Assembly (NCBI GenBank): GCA_030604405.1
Contig: JAUVVY010000016.1
Location: forward strand, 1 to 64,000
Origin: a bacterium
GTDB lineage: Bacteria; Armatimonadota; Zipacnadia; Zipacnadales; UBA11051
Direction of reading: 5' to 3'
Length of the DNA stretch: 64,000 nucleotides
Part shown: in pieces, positions 1 through 8,313 of the stretch
How positions within the stretch are numbered: position 1 is the stretch's first letter
How the letters are laid out: each line of letters opens with the position of its first letter
Position numbers and translations under genes: made by a program
The notes under the pieces: generated by a model
Seen by the model: only the letters and a program-made list of their open reading frames with translations
What the model was told of the DNA's origin: nothing
Databases searched by the model: none

Positions 1-144
1 GCCCTTCGTCGGCCTGGGTCTCAGCGGCCCGCTCGGCCTCCGCCTCAGGCCCTTCGTCGGCCTGGGTCTCAGCGGCCCGCTCGGCCTCCGCCTCAGGCCC
101 TTCGTCGGCCTGGGTCTCAGCGGCTTGCTCAACCTCCGCCTCAG
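1..144 (-). repeat. 48-bp tandem repeat encoding an acidic 16-residue unit
   Basis: Three consecutive 48-bp units (1-48, 49-96, 97-144) differ only slightly; the first two are identical. In the tig frame each unit reads EAEAERAAETQADEGP, or EAEVEQAAETQADEGP for the 97-144 unit. A partial, diverged unit follows at 145-160. The unit is an exact multiple of three, so copy-number change would keep the frame. More copies may lie outside the window. Confidence 0.9.
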
Positions 145-1612
145 GCCCTTCGTCGGCCTCACCTTTCGCCTGGTCGCCTGCGGCGTCCGGTACTGTTTCC
201 TGGTCCTGGGCGGCATCTGGGACGGCCTCGACAGCTTCGTCGGCGGCCGCGGCTTGTTGTTCAAGCTTTTCGCGTTCTCGTTCCTTTACCTCTTCGTACT
301 CCTCGCGCGGCACCTCTTCGATCTCAGTGTTTTCAACGACAAAGTTGATTGTCTGGTTCCGCATCGCACGTTCGCGAAGCTGCTCTTCAAGCCCCTCCTG
401 GACTTGTAGGGACTGTCGGACGAAATCTGCATCCACGCCGGCAGACTCGGCGAACCGGGCGATCTCAGCCTCGAAGTCCTCCTCATCAAGTTCGAGTTCC
501 TCGAGGCGCCTGATCTCGTCGAGGACAAAGTGCAACTTAAGAGATGCCTCGGCCCGCGCTGTCTCGTTGGCCCTGAGCTCGTCTTCCTCAACCTGTGCGA
601 TCTCAGTGAAGGCTTGCAGAGAAAGCCCTTCGCGCTCGAGGTTGGCCTGGAAGTTGTCGAAGCCTTCGGCCGCAGCCCTTTCCACCAGGCTTTCGGGCAG
701 GTCAATGCGTGTCCCTGCCAGTATGGCGGCCAGAGCGTTGTTCTCGGCCTCCTGCCGGGCCTGCTGTTCAAATTGACGCGCCAACTGCTCCGTGAGAGCC
801 TCTGTCAGCTCTTCGAGCGTCTCGAAGTCGCCCTGCGTCGCCGCGAACTCGTCATCAAGTTCAGGCAGCTTCCGCTCCATAATCTGGTCTATTGTCGCTG
901 AAACAGTCGTCTTCTTGCCCGCCAACTCGGCGTCCTCGTGGTCTTCAGGGTACTCGTATTCGCGGCTGACAGTATCGCCGATCTTCTTGCCGATCATTTC
1001 CCGGTCTATAGCCGGGTCATAGCGGTCGCTGCCCACGACAAAGTCCTGCTCGCCCTCGGTCAGCGGCTCCTCGGCACCATCGGGCACCACTGTCAACGTG
1101 GCCGTGACCACATCACCTTCGGCCACCTCCTCGCGGTCAACCTCGACATCCTCGGCTTCCGCCTGGCGGAAGTCTTCGAGGGCTTCCTCAATATCCTTTT
1201 CGGTCACTTCCGCCGATGGCTTGAAGACATGCAGCCCCTTGTACTGCTCGATTGTGGGGCGTGGCCGCACTGTCAGGGTGATGCTGAAGTCCACAGGCTT
1301 GTTCTCACCGAAATCCAGGTTCTTCAGATCGGGAAAGATGGGGTCTTCAAGCGGCTCCAACTTTTCGTCTTCTACAATGGTTGGATAATGCTCCTCGATA
1401 AGGCGCACCCACGCCAGCTCCCGCAGCATGTCCTCTTCATAGCGGCGGCGGATAATCACTGGCGGCGCCTTGCCAGTGCGGAATCCCGGTATCCCTCCCT
1501 GGTCTGACAATTCCTGGAACACCCGACCGTATGCTTCATCTACATCTTCAGCCGATATCTGCAGTTTCAGTTCAACGCGACTGCCAGGGAGTTGTGTCTT
1601 ATGCACCTGCAA
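1..1612 (-). CDS. tig: Trigger factor (ribosome-associated chaperone, peptidyl-prolyl isomerase), 3' end beyond window
   Basis: Trigger factor binds the ribosome exit tunnel and shields nascent chains. The minus-strand reading starts MQVHKTQLPGSRVELKLQIS and soon has GGIPGFRTGKAPP, the family's ribosome-binding signature. A central FKBP-type region and a long acidic helical C-terminal part follow. I place the start at the TTG at 1612: an AGGAG lies 8 nt upstream and a stop codon directly precedes it, so no upstream start is possible. About 537 codons are visible, already longer than the usual 430-450, because the C-terminus carries a Glu/Ala-rich tail ending in 16-residue repeats that run off the window edge. 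It follows the tRNA cluster on the same strand after about 185 nt, so it may be co-transcribed or use its own weak promoter. Family identity is secure; the tail length is unknown. Confidence 0.93.
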   Translation of the reverse strand, partial: MQVHKTQLPGSRVELKLQISAEDVDEAYGRVFQELSDQGGIPGFRTGKAPPVIIRRRYEEDMLRELAWVRLIEEHYPTIVEDEKLEPLEDPIFPDLKNLDFGENKPVDFSITLTVRPRPTIEQYKGLHVFKPSAEVTEKDIEEALEDFRQAEAEDVEVDREEVAEGDVVTATLTVVPDGAEEPLTEGEQDFVVGSDRYDPAIDREMIGKKIGDTVSREYEYPEDHEDAELAGKKTTVSATIDQIMERKLPELDDEFAATQGDFETLEELTEALTEQLARQFEQQARQEAENNALAAILAGTRIDLPESLVERAAAEGFDNFQANLEREGLSLQAFTEIAQVEEDELRANETARAEASLKLHFVLDEIRRLEELELDEEDFEAEIARFAESAGVDADFVRQSLQVQEGLEEQLRERAMRNQTINFVVENTEIEEVPREEYEEVKEREREKLEQQAAAADEAVEAVPDAAQDQETVPDAAGDQAKGEADEGPEAEVEQAAETQADEGPEAEAERAAETQADEGPEAEAERAAETQADEG

Positions 1613-1798
1613 CTAAATCGCTCCTGTCGTGGCCACTGAGTAGCGCGACAAACTGCGGCCTCGATAGACTTGCGCCGCCCAGAGCCCCGGACGACGTCGG
1701 GTATGTGTAACTGTCATTGGGGGAATGTTTTTGCACGCTGCCGATGCGAGACAATCCGCCCCACAGCTACTCGTGCTTGTATATGGCGGATACAAGAT

Positions 1799-1883
1799 TG
1801 GTGGGCGCGGCGAGATTCGAACTCGCATGGGTTGCCCCACATGATCCTAAATCATGCATGTATGCCAATTCCATCACGCGCCC
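1799..1883 (-). tRNA. tRNA-Leu (anticodon TAG)
   Basis: The minus strand folds into a cloverleaf with acceptor arms GGGCGCG / CGCGCCC, a T-loop GTTCGAATC, an anticodon loop TTTAGGA closed by CATGA/TCATG, and an enlarged variable region as expected for leucine. CCA is encoded at 1799-1801. It is the last tRNA of the cluster. Confidence 0.93.
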
Positions 1884-1963
1884 ACCCAACCAGCCGTGCA
1901 ACCAAGAGCCGCCCTCTGCGCAACGCAACGAAAGGACTCTCCACCACCGCCTTGAGTCATTGG

Positions 1964-2039
<76 letters not shown>

Positions 2040-2069
2040 ACTTTGTTGTCAGTTGCTGTTGGTTGCTGA

Positions 2070-2146
2070 TGGCGCGCCTGGAGGGATTCGAACCCCCGAC
2101 CCACGGATCCGAAGTCCGTTGCTCTAATCCACTGAGCTACAGGCGC
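2070..2146 (-). tRNA. tRNA-Arg (anticodon TCG)
   Basis: Minus-strand cloverleaf with acceptor GCGCCTG / CAGGCGC, anticodon stem ACGGA/TCCGT around loop CTTCGGA, giving TCG. CCA is encoded at 2070-2072. Confidence 0.93.
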
Positions 2147-2196
2147 TCACCACGCTGCTGCAACACATTGCATTGCCTATGTGCGGCGGCAAGGAT

Positions 2197-2272
2197 TGGG
2201 GTGGGCGAGGGGACTCGAACCCCCAGCCACTTGAGCCACAGTCAAGTGCTCTACCCTTGAGCTACGCCCACC
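2197..2272 (-). tRNA. tRNA-His (anticodon GTG)
   Basis: Minus-strand cloverleaf with acceptor GTGGGCG / CGCCCAC and anticodon loop CTGTGGC, giving GTG. An encoded extra G at 2272 faces a C discriminator, the G-1:C73 pair required by histidyl-tRNA synthetase. CCA is encoded at 2197-2199. Confidence 0.94.
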
Positions 2273-2280
2273 ATGTGCTC

Positions 2281-2356
2281 TGGCACGCCCGGCCCGATTC
2301 GAACGGGCGACCCGCGGCTTAGAAGGCCGCTGCTCTGTCCCCTGAGCTACGGGCGC
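2281..2356 (-). tRNA. tRNA-Arg (anticodon TCT)
   Basis: Minus-strand cloverleaf with acceptor GCGCCCG / CGGGCGT, anticodon stem GCGGC/GCCGC around CTTCTAA, giving TCT. CCA is encoded at 2281-2283. It lies only 8 nt upstream of tRNA-His in the transcript. Confidence 0.93.
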
Positions 2357-2373
2357 TCAAAAAAGATCTAGAT

Positions 2374-2449
2374 TGGAGCGGGCGACGAGGCTCGAACTCG
2401 TGACATTCAGCTTGGAAGGCTGACGCTCTACCAACTGAGCTACACCCGC
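2374..2449 (-). tRNA. tRNA-Gly (anticodon TCC)
   Basis: Minus-strand cloverleaf with acceptor GCGGGTG / CGCCCGC, anticodon stem TCAGC/GCTGA around CTTCCAA, giving TCC. Discriminator U; CCA is encoded at 2374-2376. Confidence 0.94.
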
Positions 2450-2521
2450 AGCCAAAACGGTCAGCAATGTCAGGAACTACGAATTTGCGGCCAGCCGGCT
2501 ATCGAGTCACCGGCCACCTGA

Positions 2522-2599
2522 TGGTCGGGGCGGCCGGACTTGAACCGGCGACCTTCGGCTCCCAAAGCCGACGCGCTAGCCAAACTGCGCCACGCCCCG
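2522..2599 (-). tRNA. tRNA-Pro (anticodon TGG)
   Basis: Minus-strand cloverleaf with acceptor CGGGGCG / CGCCCCG, T-loop GTTCAAGTC and anticodon loop TTTGGGA, giving TGG. CCA is encoded at 2522-2524. It is the promoter-proximal member of the seven-tRNA cluster. Confidence 0.94.
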
Positions 2600-2625
2600 A
2601 CGCTATCTGACCTGGATGAACATAT

Positions 2626-2654
2626 AGTATAGCGGAGCAGGCCGATACCGTCAA
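2626..2654 (-). promoter_or_regulatory. Promoter of the tRNA cluster
   Basis: On the minus strand TTGACG (2654-2649) and TATACT (2631-2626) are separated by exactly 17 nt, a near-consensus housekeeping sigma promoter. The first tRNA begins 27 nt downstream of the -10 box. Confidence 0.8.
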
Positions 2655-2677
2655 GTCAGACGAAGGGCGTCGGCAGC

Positions 2678-2707
2678 TTGCCAATTGGCCGTCGTTGTTG
2701 CTATACT
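2678..2707 (+). promoter_or_regulatory. Divergent promoter for the 2763 gene and following operon
   Basis: TTGCCA (2678-2683) and TATACT (2702-2707) are spaced by 18 nt and point away from the tRNA promoter. Predicted transcription would start near 2714, leaving a leader of about 48 nt before the first gene. Confidence 0.65.
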
Positions 2708-2762
2708 TGCTGAACCCGCCTGCTCATTAAATGTCCTGAGACCGCCCGAGGAGTGGACAGCT

Positions 2763-3533
2763 ATGGCAGAAGAGCGAGCAACATCCTACGTGCTTACTGT
2801 TGCAGCCGGTAAGCGCCTCATCGGCAAGGCAGTCGCAAATATGGACTGCGTAAAAGCTGCCATGGAAAGAGGCATGGTGGCCGTGGGAAAAGGCACAACC
2901 AACGCCTACGTCCTCGAGGAGCTGCTGGGACACCCTATAGATAAAGGCGCGTACTGCCTGGGCAATACGGTGCCGCCCGGGTTCGACCGCGCCAGCGAAG
3001 TATTCGGCGGCCACATGGATGAGGTAGTGTTCGATAACGGCGAGATAGTCGAGAGGCTGGGCGTCAAAGAGGCCGCACCGGAGATGAGGCCAGGAGATGT
3101 GGTCATCAAGGGCGCCAATGCGCTGGACTATCCCAACAGGTGCGCGGGCCTGCTGGTCGGAGACCCCAGAGGCGGCACCTGGGGAGGCTTAGTCGGGCCG
3201 GTACATGGCCGCGGGCTGCATGCCATCATCCCCGTCGGCCTAGAAAAGCAGGTGGCCGAGCCCTTGCGCGAGACCGCCCGTGACCTCGCCAGTATGCCCG
3301 AAATCTTTCGGCCCCACGTGCCCGGACTGTGGATTATGGAAGGCGACATCGTCACCGAGCTGGAGGCGCTGCATATATTGACCGGAATATGGGACCCGTA
3401 TCAGATCGGCGCCGGCGGTGTCTGTGGCGCAGAAGGCTCAGTACGCATCGCAGTACGCGGCACGGCGGAGCAGGTCGCGGCCGTTGACGAGTTAATCGCC
3501 GAGGTGGAAAACGAACCGTTGTTCGGAGAATAG
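2763..3533 (+). CDS. Conserved protein of unknown function
   Basis: A 256-residue soluble protein starting MAEERATSYVLTVAAGKRLI. I chose the ATG at 2763 because GAGGAG sits 9 nt upstream and the divergent promoter lies just before it; the open frame extends 26 codons further without a ribosome site. There are no membrane segments. Visible features are an N-terminal lysine-containing AAGKRLIGKAV segment, a glycine-rich middle (GGTWGGLVGPVHGRG, near residue 142) and a C-terminal alpha/beta segment resembling a small ACT/PII-like fold (SVRIAVRGTAEQVAAVDELI). I do not recognise the family and assign no function. It sits 18 nt before the AmrS gene, with which it is probably co-transcribed, so a link to that system is possible but untested. 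Confidence 0.85.
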   Translation: MAEERATSYVLTVAAGKRLIGKAVANMDCVKAAMERGMVAVGKGTTNAYVLEELLGHPIDKGAYCLGNTVPPGFDRASEVFGGHMDEVVFDNGEIVERLGVKEAAPEMRPGDVVIKGANALDYPNRCAGLLVGDPRGGTWGGLVGPVHGRGLHAIIPVGLEKQVAEPLRETARDLASMPEIFRPHVPGLWIMEGDIVTELEALHILTGIWDPYQIGAGGVCGAEGSVRIAVRGTAEQVAAVDELIAEVENEPLFGE

Positions 3534-3551
3534 AAAGCGGAGCGTTGTCGT

Positions 3552-4559
3552 ATGGGCGATGAAGAGCTTCACGAGGCACGCTACTGGCATGAACTGGATG
3601 AGCAGGCCGTAGAATGTCTGCTGTGCCCGTGGCACTGCCGCATCAAGCCGGGTAATAGCGGCCGGTGCGGGGCACGAGAGAACCAGGACGGTACGCTCTA
3701 CTCGATAAACTATGGCCAACTGACCTCGGTAGCACTGGATCCTATCGAGAAGAAGCCATTGTATCACTTTTACCCGGGCAGCAGCATCATCTCGGTGGGG
3801 AGCTTCGGCTGCAATCTGAGCTGTAAGTTCTGCCAGAACTGGCAGATATCACAGGGCCGACCACATACCGAATACATGAGCCCGCAGAACCTGGCCAGGC
3901 TGGCCGCAGAGCGCCGCCGACAAGGCAACATCGGAGTAGCATACACGTACAACGAGCCGATGGTGTCCTTCGAATATGTCACCGAGGCCGCACGGCTGGT
4001 TTCCGAGGCAGGCATGGTCAACGTGCTGGTGACAAACGGCATCGTCGAGGCGGAGCCGCTGGAGGAGCTGCTGCCGCACGTTGATGCGATGAATGTGGAC
4101 ATAAAGTCCATGGATGACGATTTCTACAAGCGTCTGTGCGGCGGGCGAGCGCTGCCGACACGCGCCACCGTCGAGCGGGCCATCTCCGATTGCCATGTAG
4201 AGATCACCAATCTGCTGATTCCCGGGGAAAACGATTCAGAAGAGCAGGTACGGGCGCTGGTTGACTGGGCCGCCGGGCTGTCGGCGGACTTGCCGCTGCA
4301 CTTTTCGGCTTACCATCCGGCACACAAGTTTGACGCTCCGCGCACGCCGCCGGAAACGTTGAAAAGGGCATTTGAAATAGCCAGTGAGAAGCTCAGCTTC
4401 GTGTATGTGGGCAATGTGCACATAGACGGCACTGCTGATACGAGGTGCCCCAGTTGCGGGTCGGTTGCAGTCAGACGCGGCGGCTTTGCAGCAGGCCTGG
4501 CAGCGATTTCGGAGGGAAGGTGCTCCAACTGTGGAGCCGAACTCAACATTACCCAGTGA
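3552..4559 (+). CDS. amrS: AmmeMemoRadiSam-system radical SAM enzyme (PflA-like)
   Basis: A 335-residue radical S-adenosylmethionine protein. The iron-sulfur motif is CNLSCKFC with cysteines at about 87, 91 and 94. An N-terminal cysteine cluster (residues 22, 25, 29, 39: ECLLCPWHC then GRCGAREN) is typical of the AmrS branch of pyruvate-formate-lyase-activating-enzyme homologues. The C-terminus ends in a zinc-ribbon pair (CPSCG and CSNCG). In other genomes the family goes with AMMECR1- and MEMO-like proteins; neither is in this window. The physiological substrate is not established. The start is the ATG at 3552 behind GCGGAG. It belongs to the plus-strand block, following the unknown protein and preceding maf. 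Confidence 0.88.
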   Translation: MGDEELHEARYWHELDEQAVECLLCPWHCRIKPGNSGRCGARENQDGTLYSINYGQLTSVALDPIEKKPLYHFYPGSSIISVGSFGCNLSCKFCQNWQISQGRPHTEYMSPQNLARLAAERRRQGNIGVAYTYNEPMVSFEYVTEAARLVSEAGMVNVLVTNGIVEAEPLEELLPHVDAMNVDIKSMDDDFYKRLCGGRALPTRATVERAISDCHVEITNLLIPGENDSEEQVRALVDWAAGLSADLPLHFSAYHPAHKFDAPRTPPETLKRAFEIASEKLSFVYVGNVHIDGTADTRCPSCGSVAVRRGGFAAGLAAISEGRCSNCGAELNITQ

Positions 4560-4598
4560 GCTTGCCAGCGTGCTGCGGACGGGGCGGTTTTAGCAACA

Positions 4599-5294
4599 AT
4601 GGCACGCTCAGATGCGGCATCCAGCGGCCGGATTGATTTCAGAGAAGCGCTGCGGACACCACTAATACTTGCTTCTGCCTCGCCCAGGCGTCAGAATATA
4701 CTGCGGGAAGCAGGAATGGCGTTCATCGTCCGAGTCAGCGACGCGGAGGCGGAGTTGGAGGAGGAAGACATCGGCGATTATCAGGGCGCAGATGCGCAGC
4801 AAGGCCCGGGCGCTGCTGCGTGCTTTGCGCTGCGGGCTGCGCGGATGAAGGCGCTCGATGTCGCGGGGCGCAACCCCGGGTGGCTGGTAGTCGGCGCCGA
4901 TACTGTGGTGGCGGTGGGTGAGCAGATGCTGGGCAAGCCACAGGACGCGGCCGATGCGGCCCGGATGCTGCGGGGCCTGAGTGGCAGAGCCCACCGGGTC
5001 AGCAGCGCGCTGGCGATCGCTTATGACAATGGCGAGGGCGCGGTGGTCGTGGCCGAAGATTACGAGACATCGAAGGTAGTCTTCAAAGAACTCACCGAGC
5101 AAGAGATCGCAGATTATGTCAGCAGCGGCGAGCCAATGGACAAGGCCGGGGCCTACGCAGTGCAGGGCCTGGGGCGAGAGCTAGTTGAGAAGGTTGAAGG
5201 GTCATTTCTGAATGTGGTCGGTCTGCCGATTGTCAGATTGCAGTCAATGCTGGAGCAGGTGGGCTGGCAGCCGGCAGAGCACACAGAAGACTGA
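4599..5294 (+). CDS. maf: Maf-family nucleoside triphosphate pyrophosphatase
   Basis: A 231-residue Maf protein, a house-cleaning pyrophosphatase that hydrolyses nucleotides such as dTTP, UTP or modified pyrimidines. The nucleotide-binding motif ILASASPRRQNIL is at about residue 23, VVGADTVVAV carries the acidic active-site residue, and DKAGAYAVQG is the conserved C-terminal signature. The first 20 residues are an extra N-terminal stretch and the ATG at 4599 has no obvious ribosome site, so translation could begin later. It lies directly upstream of mreBCD, an arrangement seen in many bacteria. Confidence 0.92.
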   Translation: MARSDAASSGRIDFREALRTPLILASASPRRQNILREAGMAFIVRVSDAEAELEEEDIGDYQGADAQQGPGAAACFALRAARMKALDVAGRNPGWLVVGADTVVAVGEQMLGKPQDAADAARMLRGLSGRAHRVSSALAIAYDNGEGAVVVAEDYETSKVVFKELTEQEIADYVSSGEPMDKAGAYAVQGLGRELVEKVEGSFLNVVGLPIVRLQSMLEQVGWQPAEHTED

Positions 5295-5322
5295 AGGCGT
5301 TTGTGAGGTGTAGCAGGCCGAG

Positions 5323-6399
5323 GTGCAAGACTACTCAGGCGATGGTTGGATAGCGTACCTGTACGAGGGAGCCAGCAGGTCGGTCAGACACTGGCTGTCG
5401 CGGTTTTCGTGCGACATGGGCATTGATCTGGGCACCGCCAACACGCTGGTGCATGTCAAGGGCCAGGGCATCTTGCTGCGGGAGCCGTCGGTGGTTGCCA
5501 TAGACCACGAACGCCACGCGGTGTGCGCAGTCGGTGAAGAGGCGAAACGGATGGTGGGGCGGACACCTGCGAGTATCTCGGCGATCCGGCCGCTGCGCGA
5601 TGGTGTGATCGCTGACTTTGAGGTCACCGAGGCGATGCTGCGTTACTTCATCAGGAAGGCGCACTCGGGCCGGTGGCTTGCCCATCCGTATATCGTCATC
5701 GGCGTACCAGCCGGTATCACGGAGGTGGAGCAGCGAGCAGTTGTGGATGCCGGGCGGCAGGCGGGAGCGTGGGAGACCGAGATCATTGATGAGCCGATGG
5801 CGGCAGCGATCGGCGCGGGTATGCCGGTCGCCGAGCCGGTCGGCAATATGATCGTTGACATCGGCGGCGGGACCACCGAGGCGGCGGTCATATCGCTGGG
5901 CGGCATCTGTACGCAGCGCTCAATGCGCACCGCCGGCGAAGAGATTGACGAGGCCATCAGCAACTACATCCGCCGCGAATTCAACCTCTTCATCGGCGAG
6001 ACCACCGCCGAGCAAATCAAGATACGCCTGGGCTCGGCGTTTCCAAGGGCCGATGAGGAAAGCATGCTGGTGCGGGGCAAGGATCTGGTCTCGGGCCTGC
6101 CGAAGAGCATTACCATCCATTCGGGCGAGATCCGCGAGGCGACATCGGAGCCGATCTCAGCTATCGTGGACCTGGTCAAGGAGACGCTGGACGCCACAGC
6201 GCCGGAGCTGGCGGCAGATGTGATGAACCGTGGGATCGTGCTGGCCGGCGGTGGGGCACTGCTGCAGGGCCTGGACCAACTAATCAGCGCTGAGACCGAT
6301 ATACCGGTTTATGTCGCCGACGACCCGCTGACATGTGTGGTTTTGGGCGCGGCGCATTACTTGGAACAACTTCACGTCCGGCGGCCAACGAGCTTGTAA
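5323..6399 (+). CDS. mreB: Rod shape-determining actin homologue MreB
   Basis: MreB forms membrane-associated filaments that guide lateral peptidoglycan synthesis. The phosphate-binding loop DMGIDLGTANTLV starts near residue 31, followed by EPSVVAID, the second phosphate loop VDIGGGTTEAAVIS and the adenosine-site VLAGGGALLQGL. The protein is 358 residues with the GTG start at 5323, about ten more than usual. An ATG at 5416 begins exactly at the core but would remove the membrane-binding N-terminal segment (WLSRFSCD), so the longer form is preferred. MreC follows after 3 nt. Confidence 0.95.
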   Translation: MQDYSGDGWIAYLYEGASRSVRHWLSRFSCDMGIDLGTANTLVHVKGQGILLREPSVVAIDHERHAVCAVGEEAKRMVGRTPASISAIRPLRDGVIADFEVTEAMLRYFIRKAHSGRWLAHPYIVIGVPAGITEVEQRAVVDAGRQAGAWETEIIDEPMAAAIGAGMPVAEPVGNMIVDIGGGTTEAAVISLGGICTQRSMRTAGEEIDEAISNYIRREFNLFIGETTAEQIKIRLGSAFPRADEESMLVRGKDLVSGLPKSITIHSGEIREATSEPISAIVDLVKETLDATAPELAADVMNRGIVLAGGGALLQGLDQLISAETDIPVYVADDPLTCVVLGAAHYLEQLHVRRPTSL

Positions 6400-6402
6400 G
6401 AG

Positions 6403-7248
6403 ATGTTGAGCAAACCACAGTCTCCCCAACTCAGAGTCAAGTGGCTTGCGGTGTTGTGCACGCTGGCCGTCGCGCTGACCTGCTGGCAACACCGCGCCCA
6501 CCGCAGCGGGCAGCAAAGCGCGCCGGAGAAGGCCGCCCAGCGAATCATGTGGCCGCTGCAGTCCGGGGTGACGTCCGCGCTCGGCCGCGGACATGACGTG
6601 TTTGTATCGCTGATCCACGCACGCTCGCTGGCCGAAGAGAACCGCAAGCTGAAAGAAGAGATAGACCGCCTGGCAGCCGAAAAGCTGCAACTGCACGAGT
6701 ATTACCTGGAGTATAAGGACTTGTGCGAAAAGCTCGGCTTCGTCATTTCGGGTGAAGCCAAGGGCGTCCCGGCGAGGGCGATCAGTCGCTCCAGCACCCC
6801 CGGTGGGCCGAAGGTAACCATCGAATCGCTCGACGGGCGGGAGCTGGAAGTCGGCAATATGGTCATGACCCAAAAGGGGTTGGTAGGCCGGGTGGTGGTG
6901 GCGCAGAAATCGGTAGGCGAAGTCATGCTGCTCACCCACTCCGATCATGCGGTGGCCGGGATGGCACAGAGGTCGCGCGACCAGGGGATGATCTACGCCG
7001 CGAGTCCAACCGACGCCAGTGAGCCGCTGCTGCAGATGGAGAAGGTTCGGGGTGAAGCGGACCTGCGGGTCGGCGACGTGATCCTCACCGCCGGTCTCAG
7101 CGAGATATATCCGGCCAGTGTGCGCATCGGCACAGTCATACGGGTTCAGACCGCGCCGGCAAGCAGCCGCACTCTAAGAGCCATCATCAAACCTGCCGCC
7201 AACCTTACCAGTATCACCTACGTTCTAGTTGTCCGAAGTGCGAAATAG
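6403..7248 (+). CDS. mreC: Rod shape-determining protein MreC
   Basis: A 281-residue bitopic protein that links cytoplasmic MreB to the periplasmic cell-wall machinery. One membrane segment lies near residues 13-28, followed by a coiled coil around residues 70-105 (LAEENRKLKEEIDRL) and then the double beta-barrel domain with typical motifs (ARAISRSSTPGG, VMTQKGLVGRV, GDVILTAGLSEIYP). It starts 3 nt after mreB, so the two are almost certainly translated from one message. Confidence 0.93.
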   Translation: MLSKPQSPQLRVKWLAVLCTLAVALTCWQHRAHRSGQQSAPEKAAQRIMWPLQSGVTSALGRGHDVFVSLIHARSLAEENRKLKEEIDRLAAEKLQLHEYYLEYKDLCEKLGFVISGEAKGVPARAISRSSTPGGPKVTIESLDGRELEVGNMVMTQKGLVGRVVVAQKSVGEVMLLTHSDHAVAGMAQRSRDQGMIYAASPTDASEPLLQMEKVRGEADLRVGDVILTAGLSEIYPASVRIGTVIRVQTAPASSRTLRAIIKPAANLTSITYVLVVRSAK

Positions 7249-7278
7249 CCGGCGCGGCTGGTTGGGAGCGAGGGTGTC

Positions 7279-7764
7279 TTGTTCTACGCTATCAGCGGAT
7301 TGCTGCTGCTGCTAAGTGTCGCGACGGTATATGCGTGGCCGCCGTGGCTGCATATCCGGGGGGCGCGCCCGGAACTGGCGCTTGTGGCAGTACTCAGCAT
7401 CGGCCTGATGCGCGGGCCCACAGCCGGCTGCGTGGCGGGTTTCTTTGCCGCATATCTATCCGCCAGCATCGGTTCATTACCAATGGGCGGGCAGTTCATC
7501 ACTCTCATGGGAATTGGGCTGCTGGCCGGCCTGCTACGCGGCGGACTGTTCTCGACCCGTATCACGGTAGCAGTTGTGGCCTCATTTGTCGGCAGCATTG
7601 CGGCCTGGCTGATCAACCTGATACTCGCTCCGCCGGCGGAGCCACTGTCGTGGTTTCGTTTGATGATGATGACAGCGCTGAGTACGGCGGTGTGGAGCAT
7701 TCCCGTATTTGCCCTGTTCCGGGCCGTCGGCAGAAGATTCGCTACAGACACAGATGATTACTAG
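7279..7764 (+). CDS. mreD: Rod shape-determining protein MreD
   Basis: A 161-residue, mostly hydrophobic protein with about five predicted membrane spans (MFYAISGLLLLLSV at the start, then repeated aliphatic stretches). Sequence similarity within MreD is low; the identification rests on size, topology and position directly after mreBC. The start is TTG at 7279 with GGGAG about 10 nt upstream; no ATG is available in this frame near the first membrane segment. The transglycosylase/transpeptidase partners MrdA and RodA are not in the window. Confidence 0.82.
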   Translation: MFYAISGLLLLLSVATVYAWPPWLHIRGARPELALVAVLSIGLMRGPTAGCVAGFFAAYLSASIGSLPMGGQFITLMGIGLLAGLLRGGLFSTRITVAVVASFVGSIAAWLINLILAPPAEPLSWFRLMMMTALSTAVWSIPVFALFRAVGRRFATDTDDY

Positions 7765-7809
7765 CCTCAGCTCGACTGAACTTGCGCCAGATAAGGCCGG
7801 GCCAGTGCC

Positions 7810-8307
7810 ATGATCGAGGACAAGGTGGTGCCGCTGCAGGAGTTGGAAGCCATCGTCGCCGGCCTGCGCCGCGAAGGTCGTACGATAGTGACTACCAACG
7901 GCTGCTTCGACCTGCTGCACGTCGGCCATGTGCGCTACCTGGAAGAGGCATCCAAGCACGGCGATGTGCTGGTCGTGGGTGTCAACTCCGACAACTCAGT
8001 GCGGCAGCTCAAAGGCCCGGGCCGGCCGATTGTGCCCGAAGCTGAAAGAGCGACGGTAGTCGCGGCTCTGGAGTCGGTTGACTATGTGACGATATTCGAC
8101 CGGCTGAACCCCATCGAGCTGGTGGCATTGCTGCGGCCTGACGTGCACGTCAAGGGCCAGGACTATGACCCGAAACGGATGCCGGAGACAGTGCCTGTGC
8201 GACAGTGGGGCGGACGGGTTGTGACGGTCGAATTGTCCGAGGGGCACTCGACTTCGGAATTGATTGGGCGGATACAGGCTCTCGGCGGGGAAGATGACGA
8301 GGAATGA
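7810..8307 (+). CDS. rfaE2: D-glycero-beta-D-manno-heptose 1-phosphate adenylyltransferase
   Basis: This 165-residue cytidylyltransferase-fold enzyme activates heptose 1-phosphate with ATP on the way to ADP-heptose for the lipopolysaccharide core. The nucleotide-binding motif TNGCFDLLHVGHVRYL is at about residues 38-53, and VKGQDYD near residue 118 is the second conserved motif. Only the adenylyltransferase half of HldE is encoded, so this organism appears to use a split kinase/adenylyltransferase (HldA plus HldC type); the kinase is not in the window. It leads directly into the KDO genes. Confidence 0.92.
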   Translation: MIEDKVVPLQELEAIVAGLRREGRTIVTTNGCFDLLHVGHVRYLEEASKHGDVLVVGVNSDNSVRQLKGPGRPIVPEAERATVVAALESVDYVTIFDRLNPIELVALLRPDVHVKGQDYDPKRMPETVPVRQWGGRVVTVELSEGHSTSELIGRIQALGGEDDEE

Positions 8308-8313
8308 TTGCTG

